64,000 nucleotides of DNA from Bifidobacteriaceae bacterium. Lineage in GTDB: Bacteria > Actinomycetota > Actinomycetes > Actinomycetales > WQXJ01. Location: contig JAISXH010000041.1 of the NCBI GenBank assembly GCA_031270825.1, positions 68,514 through 132,513 of the forward strand, read 5' to 3'. A program made the translations under genes and the position numbers. Shown here in pieces: positions 26,667-34,588 of the stretch (within the stretch, counting starts at the first letter, position 1; the number at the start of each line of letters is the position of its first letter). The notes below the pieces were generated by a model. The model was not told the origin of the DNA. It did not search any database and was given only the letters and a program-made list of their open reading frames with translations.

Positions 26667-27784
26667 TGCCGGCGACCGAACAGGCCCGGCGCTGGCGGCT
26701 GATCCTGGGTCGATATGCCGACACCGTTCTGCCGGCCGGCCAGGTCCTGGGCCGGCGCGACTGCGACATCGACCTGGCGCTGGGATTCTTGGCCGACCGA
26801 GCCTACGCCGAACGAGGACACCGCCATGGCGCCGGCCTGGGCGGTTCGGCGCTGACGGCGGTGACCTGGTTGGAGCAGGCTCGGCGCCTGTTCCCCAAGT
26901 CGACCTTCGAACGCCTGCAAACCACCGCCATTCTGGACTACGGCTTGAACGAATTGCTGGCCGATCCAGCCGTCGCCGATTCGATCGATCCCAGCCCCGA
27001 GTTGGCGGCAGCGCTGCTGGCCCTGCGGGGAAAGTTGGACCCAGGGTTGGAGACTGGACTAAGAATCATCATCGCGAAAGTGGTCCAGCAGATCGTCGAA
27101 CGGGTCAGGCCCAAGTTCACGGCCGCGCTGTCCGGCCGGCGCGACCGCCACAGGCGTTCTTTTCAGCCCCGCGCCCAGAACCTCGACTGGCGAGCCACCA
27201 TCCGCGCGAACCTGCGCAACTGGGACCCCGAGCGCCGCCAGCTCGTAATCGCCCAAGCCCGCTTCATCCAGCGCGCCAAACGCCACCTCCCCTGGGAGGT
27301 CATCTTGTGTGTGGACCAGAGTGCCTCCATGGCCGAATGCGTGCTCAATTCGGCGGTTTGCGCGTCGATCCTGGCGGCGCTGCCATCGGTGGGCGTGAGC
27401 CTGGTCTTGTTCGACACCTCGGTGGCGGACCTGACCGACCAGGCCGCCGACCCGCTGGAGGTCTTGATGACGGCGCAGCTGGGCGGTGGCACCAACATCG
27501 GTGGGGCCCTGGCCTATTGCGAGACCTTGGTGCGACGACCGGCGACCACCGCATTGGTGCTGGTCAGCGATTTCGAAGAGGGCGGCTCGGTGGCGGCGCT
27601 GGTGGCTAGCGCCAAGCGCTTACGCGAGGCCGGCGTGACCTTGCTCGGGATGGCGCCATGCGACCAGGCCGGCAGGCCCAGCTTCGATCGACATGTGGGC
27701 GGCCGGCTGGCCGAGGCCGGCTTCGAAATCGCCGCTTTCACTCCTGACGCGATGGCTGATTGGCTGGCGGAGGTCCTCAGTTGA
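26663..27784 (+). CDS. VWA domain protein (CoxE-like, YehP-like)
   Basis: The protein has 373 residues from the ATG that overlaps the previous stop (ATGA). The helical N-terminal half is followed by a von Willebrand A domain with a complete metal-binding MIDAS site: DQSAS (218-222), the Thr in GGGTNIG, and the Asp in SDFEEGG. In MoxR-VWA pairs the VWA protein is the partner or adaptor of the ATPase. It is translationally coupled to genes on both sides. Confidence 0.88.
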   Translation: MMPATEQARRWRLILGRYADTVLPAGQVLGRRDCDIDLALGFLADRAYAERGHRHGAGLGGSALTAVTWLEQARRLFPKSTFERLQTTAILDYGLNELLADPAVADSIDPSPELAAALLALRGKLDPGLETGLRIIIAKVVQQIVERVRPKFTAALSGRRDRHRRSFQPRAQNLDWRATIRANLRNWDPERRQLVIAQARFIQRAKRHLPWEVILCVDQSASMAECVLNSAVCASILAALPSVGVSLVLFDTSVADLTDQAADPLEVLMTAQLGGGTNIGGALAYCETLVRRPATTALVLVSDFEEGGSVAALVASAKRLREAGVTLLGMAPCDQAGRPSFDRHVGGRLAEAGFEIAAFTPDAMADWLAEVLS

Positions 27785-29823
27785 GCCACTGGACCGATGC
27801 TTACGCTGAGCACGATCAATCCCGCCTGGCCGAATGGGCCGGCCCTGGCAAGGTCCGCCGAGCCCTCAAATTGGCCGCCGGAGACGCCGCGCCTGCGACT
27901 TTTTCGGAGAGCGCGGATGGTTCAGGGGCGTTGATCCAGGTGGCCGGCTTCGCCGTGCGTCTGGACGGCGGCGGCCCCTCCCGGGCCCGTTGCCCCTGCC
28001 CCGCCGGCGGCGTCTGTGTCCACGTCGTGGCGGCCTGCCTGGCGGCCCACCAACGCGCCCAAACGGCGCCGGGCGCCCCTGATCGCGGCGCTCCCGGCGG
28101 CATTCCCCCGGCGGGCGCCGGACCTTCCGGCCCCTCCCGGTCCCCGACTAGTGCTCACAGCCCGGATGTATCCACGGGGACCACGCCGAGCGCCCAGCCG
28201 GCCGCCAATGCCCCGGCGGACACCAGCGCTCCCGCGCAGGCAGGACCCGGCGCCACCGCGCCCGGCGGCCAGCCCAGCAGCGGTCCGCCCGGCGGCCAGC
28301 CCAGCAGCGGTCCGGACACCGGCCGGCCCAGCAGCGGTCCGGACACCGGCGGCGCGGCGGCCTCCGGCGCTGTCGACCGGGCCAGCGCCGTGAGTTCCGC
28401 GCCCGGCCAAGGCGCTGCCGACACCGCGGACCAGAGTAGTAACCGGGCCGCGGAATGGGCCGCCTTGCCGCCGCGCGCGCACGCCGCGATCGAGGACCTC
28501 CGGGCGGAGATCGAGGACCTGGTCGCCGTCGGCCTGGGCCGCCTGAGCACTGGCGCCGCCGAAAGCTTGGCCGACCTGGCGACCAGCGCTCGCGCCGCCG
28601 GTCTGCCTTTGCTGGCCCGCCACGTCGCCAGAGCCGCCGGTCAGGCGCGCAAACTGGCTCAACGCCGAGAGGATGCCGCGCAAGCGCAGATGACATCGGC
28701 GCTAGCGCGAATCTGGGCTCTCGGCGAGGCCCTGACCATGGCGACGGGCTCCGACCTGGCACGGCTGCGGGGCGCGCAGCGGCGTCAGTTCCAACAACTG
28801 TCGGGCGCCCTGAACCTCCATCCGCTGGGAGCCTGGCAATGGCATTCGGATTCAGGCGCCCGGGGTATCACCCTGGTCGCTTGGGACACCGAGCGCCGCC
28901 AGCCCTGGACGACAACCCTCGCCCGGCCCTCCGGCGCCGACCTGCGCTTCCTTGCCGCCGGCCCCGAGACCATGTTCTGGGGAGTGACGCTCAGCCGGCT
29001 CCTGACCGGCCCCTTCGAGCTGACCGCGCCCCGTGCGGACGCCGACGGTTCGCTCTCCCCAACTGGAGGACAGGCCAAGATGGTGGGGCACGGCATCGGA
29101 CAAGAAGTGTTGCAAGAGGCGACGGCCGCCCTCCAACTGGCCCGCCCCTCCCCCGACCTGGCAGCCGGCGGTTGGCCGGTGGCGATGCTGGCGACCAGCG
29201 GCAGGGGGAAGGTCAGCGTCGACGAACCCGAGCAGCGGCTGGTCTGGCGTCTGGCGACAGTCGCGGGCGATCAGGCGCGCCTCGACCAGGACATCACGCC
29301 CTTGACGGGCCGCCGAGTCGAGGCGGTCCTGGCCCTGGAAGAATCTGGAGCGGCGGTGGCCTATGTGCTAGCCGCGCGCGGCGACTCACGCGGCCGCGAG
29401 ACCTGGTCGCCGGTCACGGTAGCCGTCCGCGAGGGCCGGGCGCTGAAACTGACTGCGCTCGACTGGCCGCCCCAGCGGCGGCGCCAATCGCTGGCCGGGC
29501 GGGCCGTCGACCTGATGCTGCGGCGCTGGGCGGCTGACCCTCCCCGAGCGCCGGCCTCCCGCCCGGCCGCGGCCGTCCTGGCCGATGACGTGCGCGACCT
29601 CGTGGTCCAATTCGCGGCAGCGGGCCGGCTCCGGACCTCTCCCGGCCAACTCGCGCGCGTGGGCGAACTGGCCCGGCGGGCCGACGATCTCGCCTTGGCC
29701 ACCCTGGCTCAACTGCTCCGCCGGCTCGGCGACCAGGCCGATGCGCCGGTGCTATTGCAGATCCACCACATCGCCGACCGCATAGCCGTTCTGGCTGGAG
29801 GCGCATCCCCGGCAATCCAATGA
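27781..29823 (+). CDS. SWIM zinc-finger protein (YehQ-like)
   Basis: The protein has 680 residues from a TTG start overlapping the VWA stop (TTGA), with GGAGG 7 nt upstream. The SWIM motif CxCx5CxH is present as CPCPAGGVCVH (Cys71, Cys73, Cys79, His81); such fingers bind DNA or protein. Residues about 97-225 are a long Pro/Gly/Ser/Ala repeat insertion (GQPSSGP and DTGRPSSGP units). The rest is helical with no enzyme motif seen. It is the last gene of the module; a GTCCGGCCGGAC palindrome (29870-29881) lies between it and the convergent ApbE gene. Confidence 0.82.
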   Translation: MSHWTDAYAEHDQSRLAEWAGPGKVRRALKLAAGDAAPATFSESADGSGALIQVAGFAVRLDGGGPSRARCPCPAGGVCVHVVAACLAAHQRAQTAPGAPDRGAPGGIPPAGAGPSGPSRSPTSAHSPDVSTGTTPSAQPAANAPADTSAPAQAGPGATAPGGQPSSGPPGGQPSSGPDTGRPSSGPDTGGAAASGAVDRASAVSSAPGQGAADTADQSSNRAAEWAALPPRAHAAIEDLRAEIEDLVAVGLGRLSTGAAESLADLATSARAAGLPLLARHVARAAGQARKLAQRREDAAQAQMTSALARIWALGEALTMATGSDLARLRGAQRRQFQQLSGALNLHPLGAWQWHSDSGARGITLVAWDTERRQPWTTTLARPSGADLRFLAAGPETMFWGVTLSRLLTGPFELTAPRADADGSLSPTGGQAKMVGHGIGQEVLQEATAALQLARPSPDLAAGGWPVAMLATSGRGKVSVDEPEQRLVWRLATVAGDQARLDQDITPLTGRRVEAVLALEESGAAVAYVLAARGDSRGRETWSPVTVAVREGRALKLTALDWPPQRRRQSLAGRAVDLMLRRWAADPPRAPASRPAAAVLADDVRDLVVQFAAAGRLRTSPGQLARVGELARRADDLALATLAQLLRRLGDQADAPVLLQIHHIADRIAVLAGGASPAIQ

Positions 29824-29940
29824 ACTAGCCGGATTCGCCGATGCGGGTTCCCCGGTCAAGACTCCGTCCGTCCGGCCGGACCGACCCGGCCGGCGGGGAC
29901 TGCCCTGCCTAGCTCGCTGCTCCCGCCGGCATCGCCGGCC

Positions 29941-30882
29941 TCATTGATGGAGCCGGGGCCGAAAACTGGCCCGGGCGCCGGCGCTGACCAGGACCGCCTC
30001 CGCCGTGACCGTGACCGAATCCACCGGCCAGCGGGCCGCGCAAGACGTTCCCCCGACCAACAGCGCCGTTGAGTACGCTTCCGCCACCATGCCGCTGTCC
30101 GCCAGAACGGTGGCCTGCAGGATGTCCGAGTCGCACGGTCGGCCCGTCCTCGGGTCGATTATGTGCGCCGCCTGTTCGTCCAGACTCGAAGTCGCCAAAG
30201 CGCCATCCGCCAGGTCGATCACGCCGAGGACCTGATCGCGTCCCGCCCCCGGCGCGCGGATCCCCACGCGCCACGGACCACCGCCAGGCCGCTCGCCCAT
30301 AACCGCCAGCGAGGAGACCCCGACCGCCACCAACGCCGAGGCCGCGCTGAATTGGCGGCACAGTGCCAGGCAGGCGTCCGCCGCATAGCCTTTGCCGATG
30401 CCGCCCAGGTCGATCCCGCGCCGGCGGTCCCGACTATCGCCGCCGGCGGCCAGGCGAGCCTCGGCAACCATCACCGCAGTCCCCGCCGACCCCTCGGCCG
30501 CGCGGCGCCTGACCCCGATGCCGCGGCCCGGCAGGGCCGGGTCGAACAGGCCCTGGGTCTGTGCGCGCAACCGCGCTGCCTCGGCCAACACGGCCGCCGT
30601 GTGCGGTCCGACTGCCAACCATTCACCAGGGCGCCGGTTCAGCCGCGAGATGTCTGATTCGGGCCGGAAGCGCGACAACTCGTCCTCGATTTCGACAACC
30701 AGTTGCCGCACCGCGGCCACCAGCGCCGCATGCCCGGCCGGCTCATCCGCGATCGCCCCGGTGAAGCTCAGGGTCACCATCGTTCCCATGGCCGGGAACT
30801 GAGCCCGCGTCAAAGCACCCGCACCCGCACCCGCCCCCGCAGGCACGCCAACAGTGGACATTCCCGGAGCCAGCACGGCCAT
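29941..30882 (-). CDS. apbE: FAD:protein FMN transferase (ApbE)
   Basis: The 313-residue protein is of the ApbE family: AMGTMVTLSF at the N-terminal strand, ELSRFRPESDISRLNR, GIDLGGIGKGYAADAC (flavin and metal site) and the C-terminal THIIDPRTGRP-like HIIDPRTGRP with SGMVAEAYSTAL. It transfers FMN from FAD to a Thr in partner proteins. The partner is probably the FMN-binding lipoprotein encoded immediately upstream. Starts at TTG 30912 or ATG 30861 are also possible. No signal peptide or lipobox is obvious near the start, which is unusual for an extracytoplasmic enzyme, although the hydrophobic APGMSTVGVPAGAGAGAGAL stretch is weakly signal-like. Confidence 0.88.
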   Translation of the reverse strand: MAVLAPGMSTVGVPAGAGAGAGALTRAQFPAMGTMVTLSFTGAIADEPAGHAALVAAVRQLVVEIEDELSRFRPESDISRLNRRPGEWLAVGPHTAAVLAEAARLRAQTQGLFDPALPGRGIGVRRRAAEGSAGTAVMVAEARLAAGGDSRDRRRGIDLGGIGKGYAADACLALCRQFSAASALVAVGVSSLAVMGERPGGGPWRVGIRAPGAGRDQVLGVIDLADGALATSSLDEQAAHIIDPRTGRPCDSDILQATVLADSGMVAEAYSTALLVGGTSCAARWPVDSVTVTAEAVLVSAGARASFRPRLHQ

Positions 30883-31012
30883 CAGGCGGCGATCCCCGCT
30901 CCCGGGCCGCAACCCGGCCTAAGACGCAGCACACCGCTTTGTGCCCTCATGGCGATGACCTCCGCGCCGAGGTGGCCACCCGGCCACTCAGCCAACGCGG
31001 CGGACCTCGCCA

Positions 31013-31714
31013 TCATGAGGCGACCTCCCCGCCGAGCCCGGCTCCGCGCTCGCCGGCGCCACTGTTCTTGGTCGTGCTGGACACGCCCTCCTGGGCTTGG
31101 ACTAACGCCTCGGTCGCCGCCTCCAGGAACTGGCCATAGGCGATCGTGGCGCCGGAGACGGCATCGACCTCGGCCGGTTCTCCGGTCTCGATCAGCTCAC
31201 GCGCGTACACGTCGAAGGCCGCCACCGCTTTCTGGGCGGCGCGGTAGGCGGACCGGTTGGCGATTTCCCCGGACGAGTCCTTGCCGTAGTCTTCGGCTTT
31301 GATCGACCCGTTGGCTTGGACTGTCACGTACTCAGATGCGGCTATCCTGCCGTCCTCGATCATGACGGTTGATCGCCCGTAGGCCCCATCCTCATCTGGT
31401 TTGCTCTCGCCCACCCAGACGCCGTCCGCCAGCGGCAAGGAAGCGTCGAACGCGGGCGCGGAGGGCCCGCAAGCGGCCAGTCCGAAGACAGCCAAACCCG
31501 CCCCGCCAGCCAACCCGGCCAATCCGGACAGGCCGGTCAAGGCGCCCCTCCCGCTGGCGGGCCTAGAGCCGGCAGGCCCAACGCCGCCACGCCCGATTCC
31601 CCCAGGCGCAAAGCCCCCAAACCCAAAGCCCCCAGACCTAAAGCCGCCAAACCCAAAGCCCCCAGACCTCAAGCCGCCAGGCCCAGGACCGGCGGCCCTA
31701 CTCTCCTCGCTCAT
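31013..31714 (-). CDS. FMN-binding domain lipoprotein
   Basis: The protein has 233 residues from the ATG that overlaps the ABC ATPase gene by 17 nt. The C-terminal FMN_bind domain contains DAVSGATIAYGQF; the Thr of SGAT is the expected site of covalent FMN attachment by ApbE. A hydrophobic stretch ending in the lipobox LAAC (Cys near residue 82) anchors it outside the membrane. The segment before it is a Gly-Phe repeat (GGFGFGGF, GGFRSGGF) that makes the signal region unusually long. Role by context: extracytoplasmic electron transfer, plausibly for iron reduction. Confidence 0.85.
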   Translation of the reverse strand: MSEESRAAGPGPGGLRSGGFGFGGFRSGGFGFGGFAPGGIGRGGVGPAGSRPASGRGALTGLSGLAGLAGGAGLAVFGLAACGPSAPAFDASLPLADGVWVGESKPDEDGAYGRSTVMIEDGRIAASEYVTVQANGSIKAEDYGKDSSGEIANRSAYRAAQKAVAAFDVYARELIETGEPAEVDAVSGATIAYGQFLEAATEALVQAQEGVSSTTKNSGAGERGAGLGGEVAS

Positions 31715-32372
31715 GGAACACCTCCCGGACCACCCGGCCGTGGTCGAGCGCGATCTCACGCTGCCCCTGGGCCGCCACCTCAGGATCGTGCGTGACAACC
31801 ACCAGGGTGGTGCCTTCGGCGTGCAGCGAGCGGAAGATCTCGAGGACGGTTTCCTCGTTGGCGGCGTCCAGGTTGCCGGTCGGCTCGTCGGCCAAGATCA
31901 ACGCCGGGTAGTTGATCAGCGCGCGGGCGATGCAAACCCGCTGTTGCTCGCCTCCCGACAACTGCGACGGCAAGTGCGCGGCGCGCTCCTTCAGGCCCAC
32001 CCGGTCGAGAGCCGCCAACGCCTCGGCCTCATCCGGCATCGAGTGGTAGTACTGAGCCACCATCACGTTCTCCACTGCGGTCAGATGCCCAATGAGATGG
32101 AATTTCTGGAAGATCAACCCGACCGTGTTGCGCCGGATCTGGGCCAGTTCCTTCGCTTCCAGTTCGCTCAGCTCAACCCCGTCCAGCAGCACCGAGCCGG
32201 CGCTGGCTCGGTCCATCGCGCCCACGATGTTCATCAAAGTGGTCTTGCCTGACCCTGATGGCCCCACAATCGAGAGCCACTGACCCCGTGGCACGGTCAG
32301 CGACACGTCGTCTAGCGCCCGCAGCTCCCCATACACCTTGGAGACCGATTCCAGTTCCAACAACTCACTCAT
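31698..32372 (-). CDS. ABC transporter ATPase (MacB/LolD type) of the iron operon
   Basis: The protein has 224 residues from the ATG at 32372. Walker A is GPSGSGKTT, signature LSGGEQQRVCIARAL and Walker B ALILADEPTGNLD. It is of the class that energises FtsX/MacB-type permeases rather than importers. Two such permeases are encoded upstream. The start codon overlaps the stop of a small upstream frame (ATGA). It is the equivalent of the ATPase in Campylobacter-type P19/FTR1 loci. Confidence 0.9.
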   Translation of the reverse strand: MSELLELESVSKVYGELRALDDVSLTVPRGQWLSIVGPSGSGKTTLMNIVGAMDRASAGSVLLDGVELSELEAKELAQIRRNTVGLIFQKFHLIGHLTAVENVMVAQYYHSMPDEAEALAALDRVGLKERAAHLPSQLSGGEQQRVCIARALINYPALILADEPTGNLDAANEETVLEIFRSLHAEGTTLVVVTHDPEVAAQGQREIALDHGRVVREVFHERGE

Positions 32373-32476
32373 AAGCCGCCCTCGCTGTTGGCCGCCGCCG
32401 CTTCGGTATGTCCCCAAAGCACGGCCGCGCCGATTGCCCCACCGGCCGTGATGAGACCCGTCCCCACCACAGCCAC
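32369..32476 (-). CDS. Possible small membrane protein, or C-terminal part of a larger repeat ORF
   Basis: A minus-strand frame open from 32746 to the stop at 32369-32371 ends in a clear hydrophobic helix (GVAVVGTGLITAGGAIGAAVLWG) and a short polar tail, with an ATGA overlap onto the ATPase gene. The first conventional start in frame is the GTG at 32476 (35 residues). Upstream the same frame encodes about 85 residues of Asp/Gly/Asn/Gln repeats (GDQNGGQDG type) without any ATG, GTG or TTG. It could begin at a rare start or arise by +1 frameshifting past the permease stop at 32730. The position and membrane helix make it credible, but it is unproven. The 32477-32729 stretch holds only these repeats. 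Confidence 0.4.
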   Translation of the reverse strand: MAVVGTGLITAGGAIGAAVLWGHTEAAAANSEGGL

Positions 32477-32729
32477 CCCGTTTCGGGCGCCATCTTGGCC
32501 CCCATTCTGGTCGCCATCGCGCCAGACCCCGTTCTTGCCCCCACGCTGGTCCTCATTTTGGTCGCCGCGCCGGCCCCCAATGGGGTCGCTGTCTTGGCCC
32601 CCATTTGGGTCCCCGCTCTGGTCACCTTCCAGCTCCTCATCTTGGTCGCCATTCCGGTCGCCGCGCCCGCCCCCACTCGGGCCGCAGTGCTGGTCCCCAT
32701 CTTGTTCATCGCCTTGGTCGCCATGGTGG

Positions 32730-34235
32730 TCATTCTCCCCGCAGCACTACCGCTGGATCGACTTCGGCCGCGCGGCGGACCGGCACCAGCGCCGCCGCCC
32801 AGGCCACCAGCGTCGACAGGCCGACTGCCGCCACCGCCAGCCACCACGTCATGGCCACTGGCCGGTGGAACACGTTCAGGCTGATCACCTGCGCCAACAG
32901 GTATCCCAGAGCCGTCCCGACGATTCCCCCGACCGCTCCCAAAGCCAAGCTTTCGCTCAAGAACTCGCGCTCCACCTCGCGGTTGGAGGCCCCCAAGGCC
33001 TTCCGCAGCGCGATCTCGGCTTGCCGTTCCGCCACCACGGCCATCATGGTGGTCGACACGCCGATCATGGTCAAGGCCAACACGATCACAGCGATCAGCG
33101 CCAGCAGCGACCGCAGCATCGAGAGCACATAGGTGTCGGATTCGGTCAGCCGTTTGACCGGCGCCGCCGCCACCTGGCCTACTTCTGCGGCAATTTGGTC
33201 CGCGAGGGCCTCGATCCTGGCCGCGTCCGCCGCCACCGAGTATTCGACCACGTCGTACTGGCCCGTCCCACCGGCCAGCGCTTCGAGGTCGCCCAGGGCC
33301 ATCAAGATCAACTCGTCTTCCGAGCCGCCCGTCGACAGCACGCCCGCCACGGTGAACGTCCCCGCTCGTTCTTCTTCCAGGACCGCCTGCCCCGTGCCGC
33401 CGCCCCCGGCCTCATCCCCAGCGTCGGGCCCAGCACCATCCCCAGCGTCGGGCCCCTCGCCTTCGCCACCCGACTCGCCCGATGCCGTGGCGCCGCCCCC
33501 GGCCCCAATCCCGGCGCCCGACCCCTCGCCTGCGCCCGCTGGGTCGCTCTGGTCCCCGACGTCGCCAACCACGGCATCGCCCACCGCCGCCGCGCTTTGG
33601 CCACCCGACTCGCCCGATGCCGTGGCGCCGCCCCCAGCCCCAACCCCGGCGCCCGACCCCTCGCCTGCGCCCGCTGGGTCGCTCTGGTCCCCGACGTCGC
33701 CAACCACGGCATCGCCCACCGCCGCCGCGCCTTCGCCGGCCTGCCCTCCATCGGCATCAGCCGACTCGAGGGCCGCGACCAACTCGATTTCGTCGCCCGC
33801 CTCCAGGCCGGCCCATTCGGCTATGTCCTGGCCGATCAGAACCTCTCCCGGGGTGGCCGGCCATTCGCCCTCCACGTACCAGTACGGGCTCACCTGGCGT
33901 ACCGCGTCCAAGTCGGTGCCCCCGGTCAAGAAGGGCTGTTCGTTGAGGCGCAGCGTCTCATAGCGGTACGGCGCCGAGCCGATCACATCGGCCGATTCGA
34001 GCACCCCCGCGATCGGCGCCAGCGCCGCCGCCGGCACCCTGTCCGCTCCATCAGCGGGCATGACCAGCAGATTCGCCCCATAGGCCCGCATCTCGCGGGT
34101 CATTTGGCGCGGAATATCGGTCGCGATGGAGGCCAAAGCGAACAACGTGGTGGCCCCGATGCCGACGGCCAGCACCGCGATCAGCACCCGCGACCGCCGC
34201 CGCGTCACCGACCTCAGCGACATCCGCCAAAACAT
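32730..34235 (-). CDS. FtsX/MacB-type ABC permease, second copy of iron operon
   Basis: The protein has 501 residues from ATG 34235 (MFWRMSLRSVTRRRSRVLIAVLAVGIGATTLFAL). It has an N-terminal membrane helix, a large extracytoplasmic MacB_PCD-like domain and a three-helix FtsX core (LLALIAVIVLALTMIGVSTTMMAV..EIALRKALGASNREV). An insertion in the periplasmic domain (about residues 160-270) contains a 135-nt tandem duplication (45 residues, GDAVVGDVGDQSDPAGAG) at about 33466-33735. The start matches that of the partner permease (MFWRM). The frame is open far upstream through the REP-like repeats, which I exclude. No ribosome site is visible; a 20-nt palindrome abuts the start. Confidence 0.85.
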   Translation of the reverse strand: MFWRMSLRSVTRRRSRVLIAVLAVGIGATTLFALASIATDIPRQMTREMRAYGANLLVMPADGADRVPAAALAPIAGVLESADVIGSAPYRYETLRLNEQPFLTGGTDLDAVRQVSPYWYVEGEWPATPGEVLIGQDIAEWAGLEAGDEIELVAALESADADGGQAGEGAAAVGDAVVGDVGDQSDPAGAGEGSGAGVGAGGGATASGESGGQSAAAVGDAVVGDVGDQSDPAGAGEGSGAGIGAGGGATASGESGGEGEGPDAGDGAGPDAGDEAGGGGTGQAVLEEERAGTFTVAGVLSTGGSEDELILMALGDLEALAGGTGQYDVVEYSVAADAARIEALADQIAAEVGQVAAAPVKRLTESDTYVLSMLRSLLALIAVIVLALTMIGVSTTMMAVVAERQAEIALRKALGASNREVEREFLSESLALGAVGGIVGTALGYLLAQVISLNVFHRPVAMTWWLAVAAVGLSTLVAWAAALVPVRRAAEVDPAVVLRGE

Positions 34236-34236
34236 G

Positions 34237-34256
34237 TTGCGGCGCGCGCGCCGCAA
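34237..34256. promoter_or_regulatory. Perfect 20-nt palindrome abutting the permease start codon
   Basis: TTGCGGCG CGCG CGCCGCAA is perfectly self-complementary and ends one base before the ATG at 34235 on the minus strand. In RNA it would form an 8-bp stem with a 4-nt loop exactly where a ribosome site would lie. It may be a terminator or attenuator limiting distal genes of the operon, or part of the neighbouring repeat cluster. Confidence 0.45.
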
Positions 34257-34262
34257 TTCAGC

Positions 34263-34573
34263 AAGGGGACGGTGATTGTGCTTATTCGGCCCCGCATCCG
34301 AACGGTTATCAGCAGGGGGACGGTGATTGTGCTTACTCGCTCCCGGAACGTCCACTCTTAGAGCGGCCACGGACCGGCCCGGCGCAGCGGAATCAACACA
34401 ATCACCGTCCCCTTGCGTGGTATCGGCGTCCGCGGAGTCAGTAGAATCGCCGGCCCCTTGCGGAAAATCAACACAATCACCGTCCCCTTGCGTGGTGGGA
34501 GCGTCCACTTCTAGAGGGGGCGCAGGCCGGCCCGGCGCAGCGGAATCAACACAATCACCGTCCCTTTGCGTGG
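34263..34573. repeat. Cluster of five REP-like repeats in both orientations
   Basis: The core GGGGACGGTGATTGTG appears on the plus strand at 34263-34293 and 34311-34344, and as its complement CAATCACCGTCCC at 34381-34420, 34461-34495 and 34534-34573. The minus copies share flanks (CCGGCGCAGCGGAATCAACA before, TTGCGTGG after). An 80-nt unit is duplicated (about 34346-34424 and 34497-34577). The 353-nt gap between the two permease genes holds nothing else apart from the palindrome. Confidence 0.8.
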
Positions 34574-34588
34574 TTTTGGGCATTGGGA

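Noticed and set aside
32388-34361. Long plus-strand ORF (657 aa) opposite the permease
   Set aside because: It overlaps a clear FtsX-type permease and reads through repeats; the content is composition-driven.
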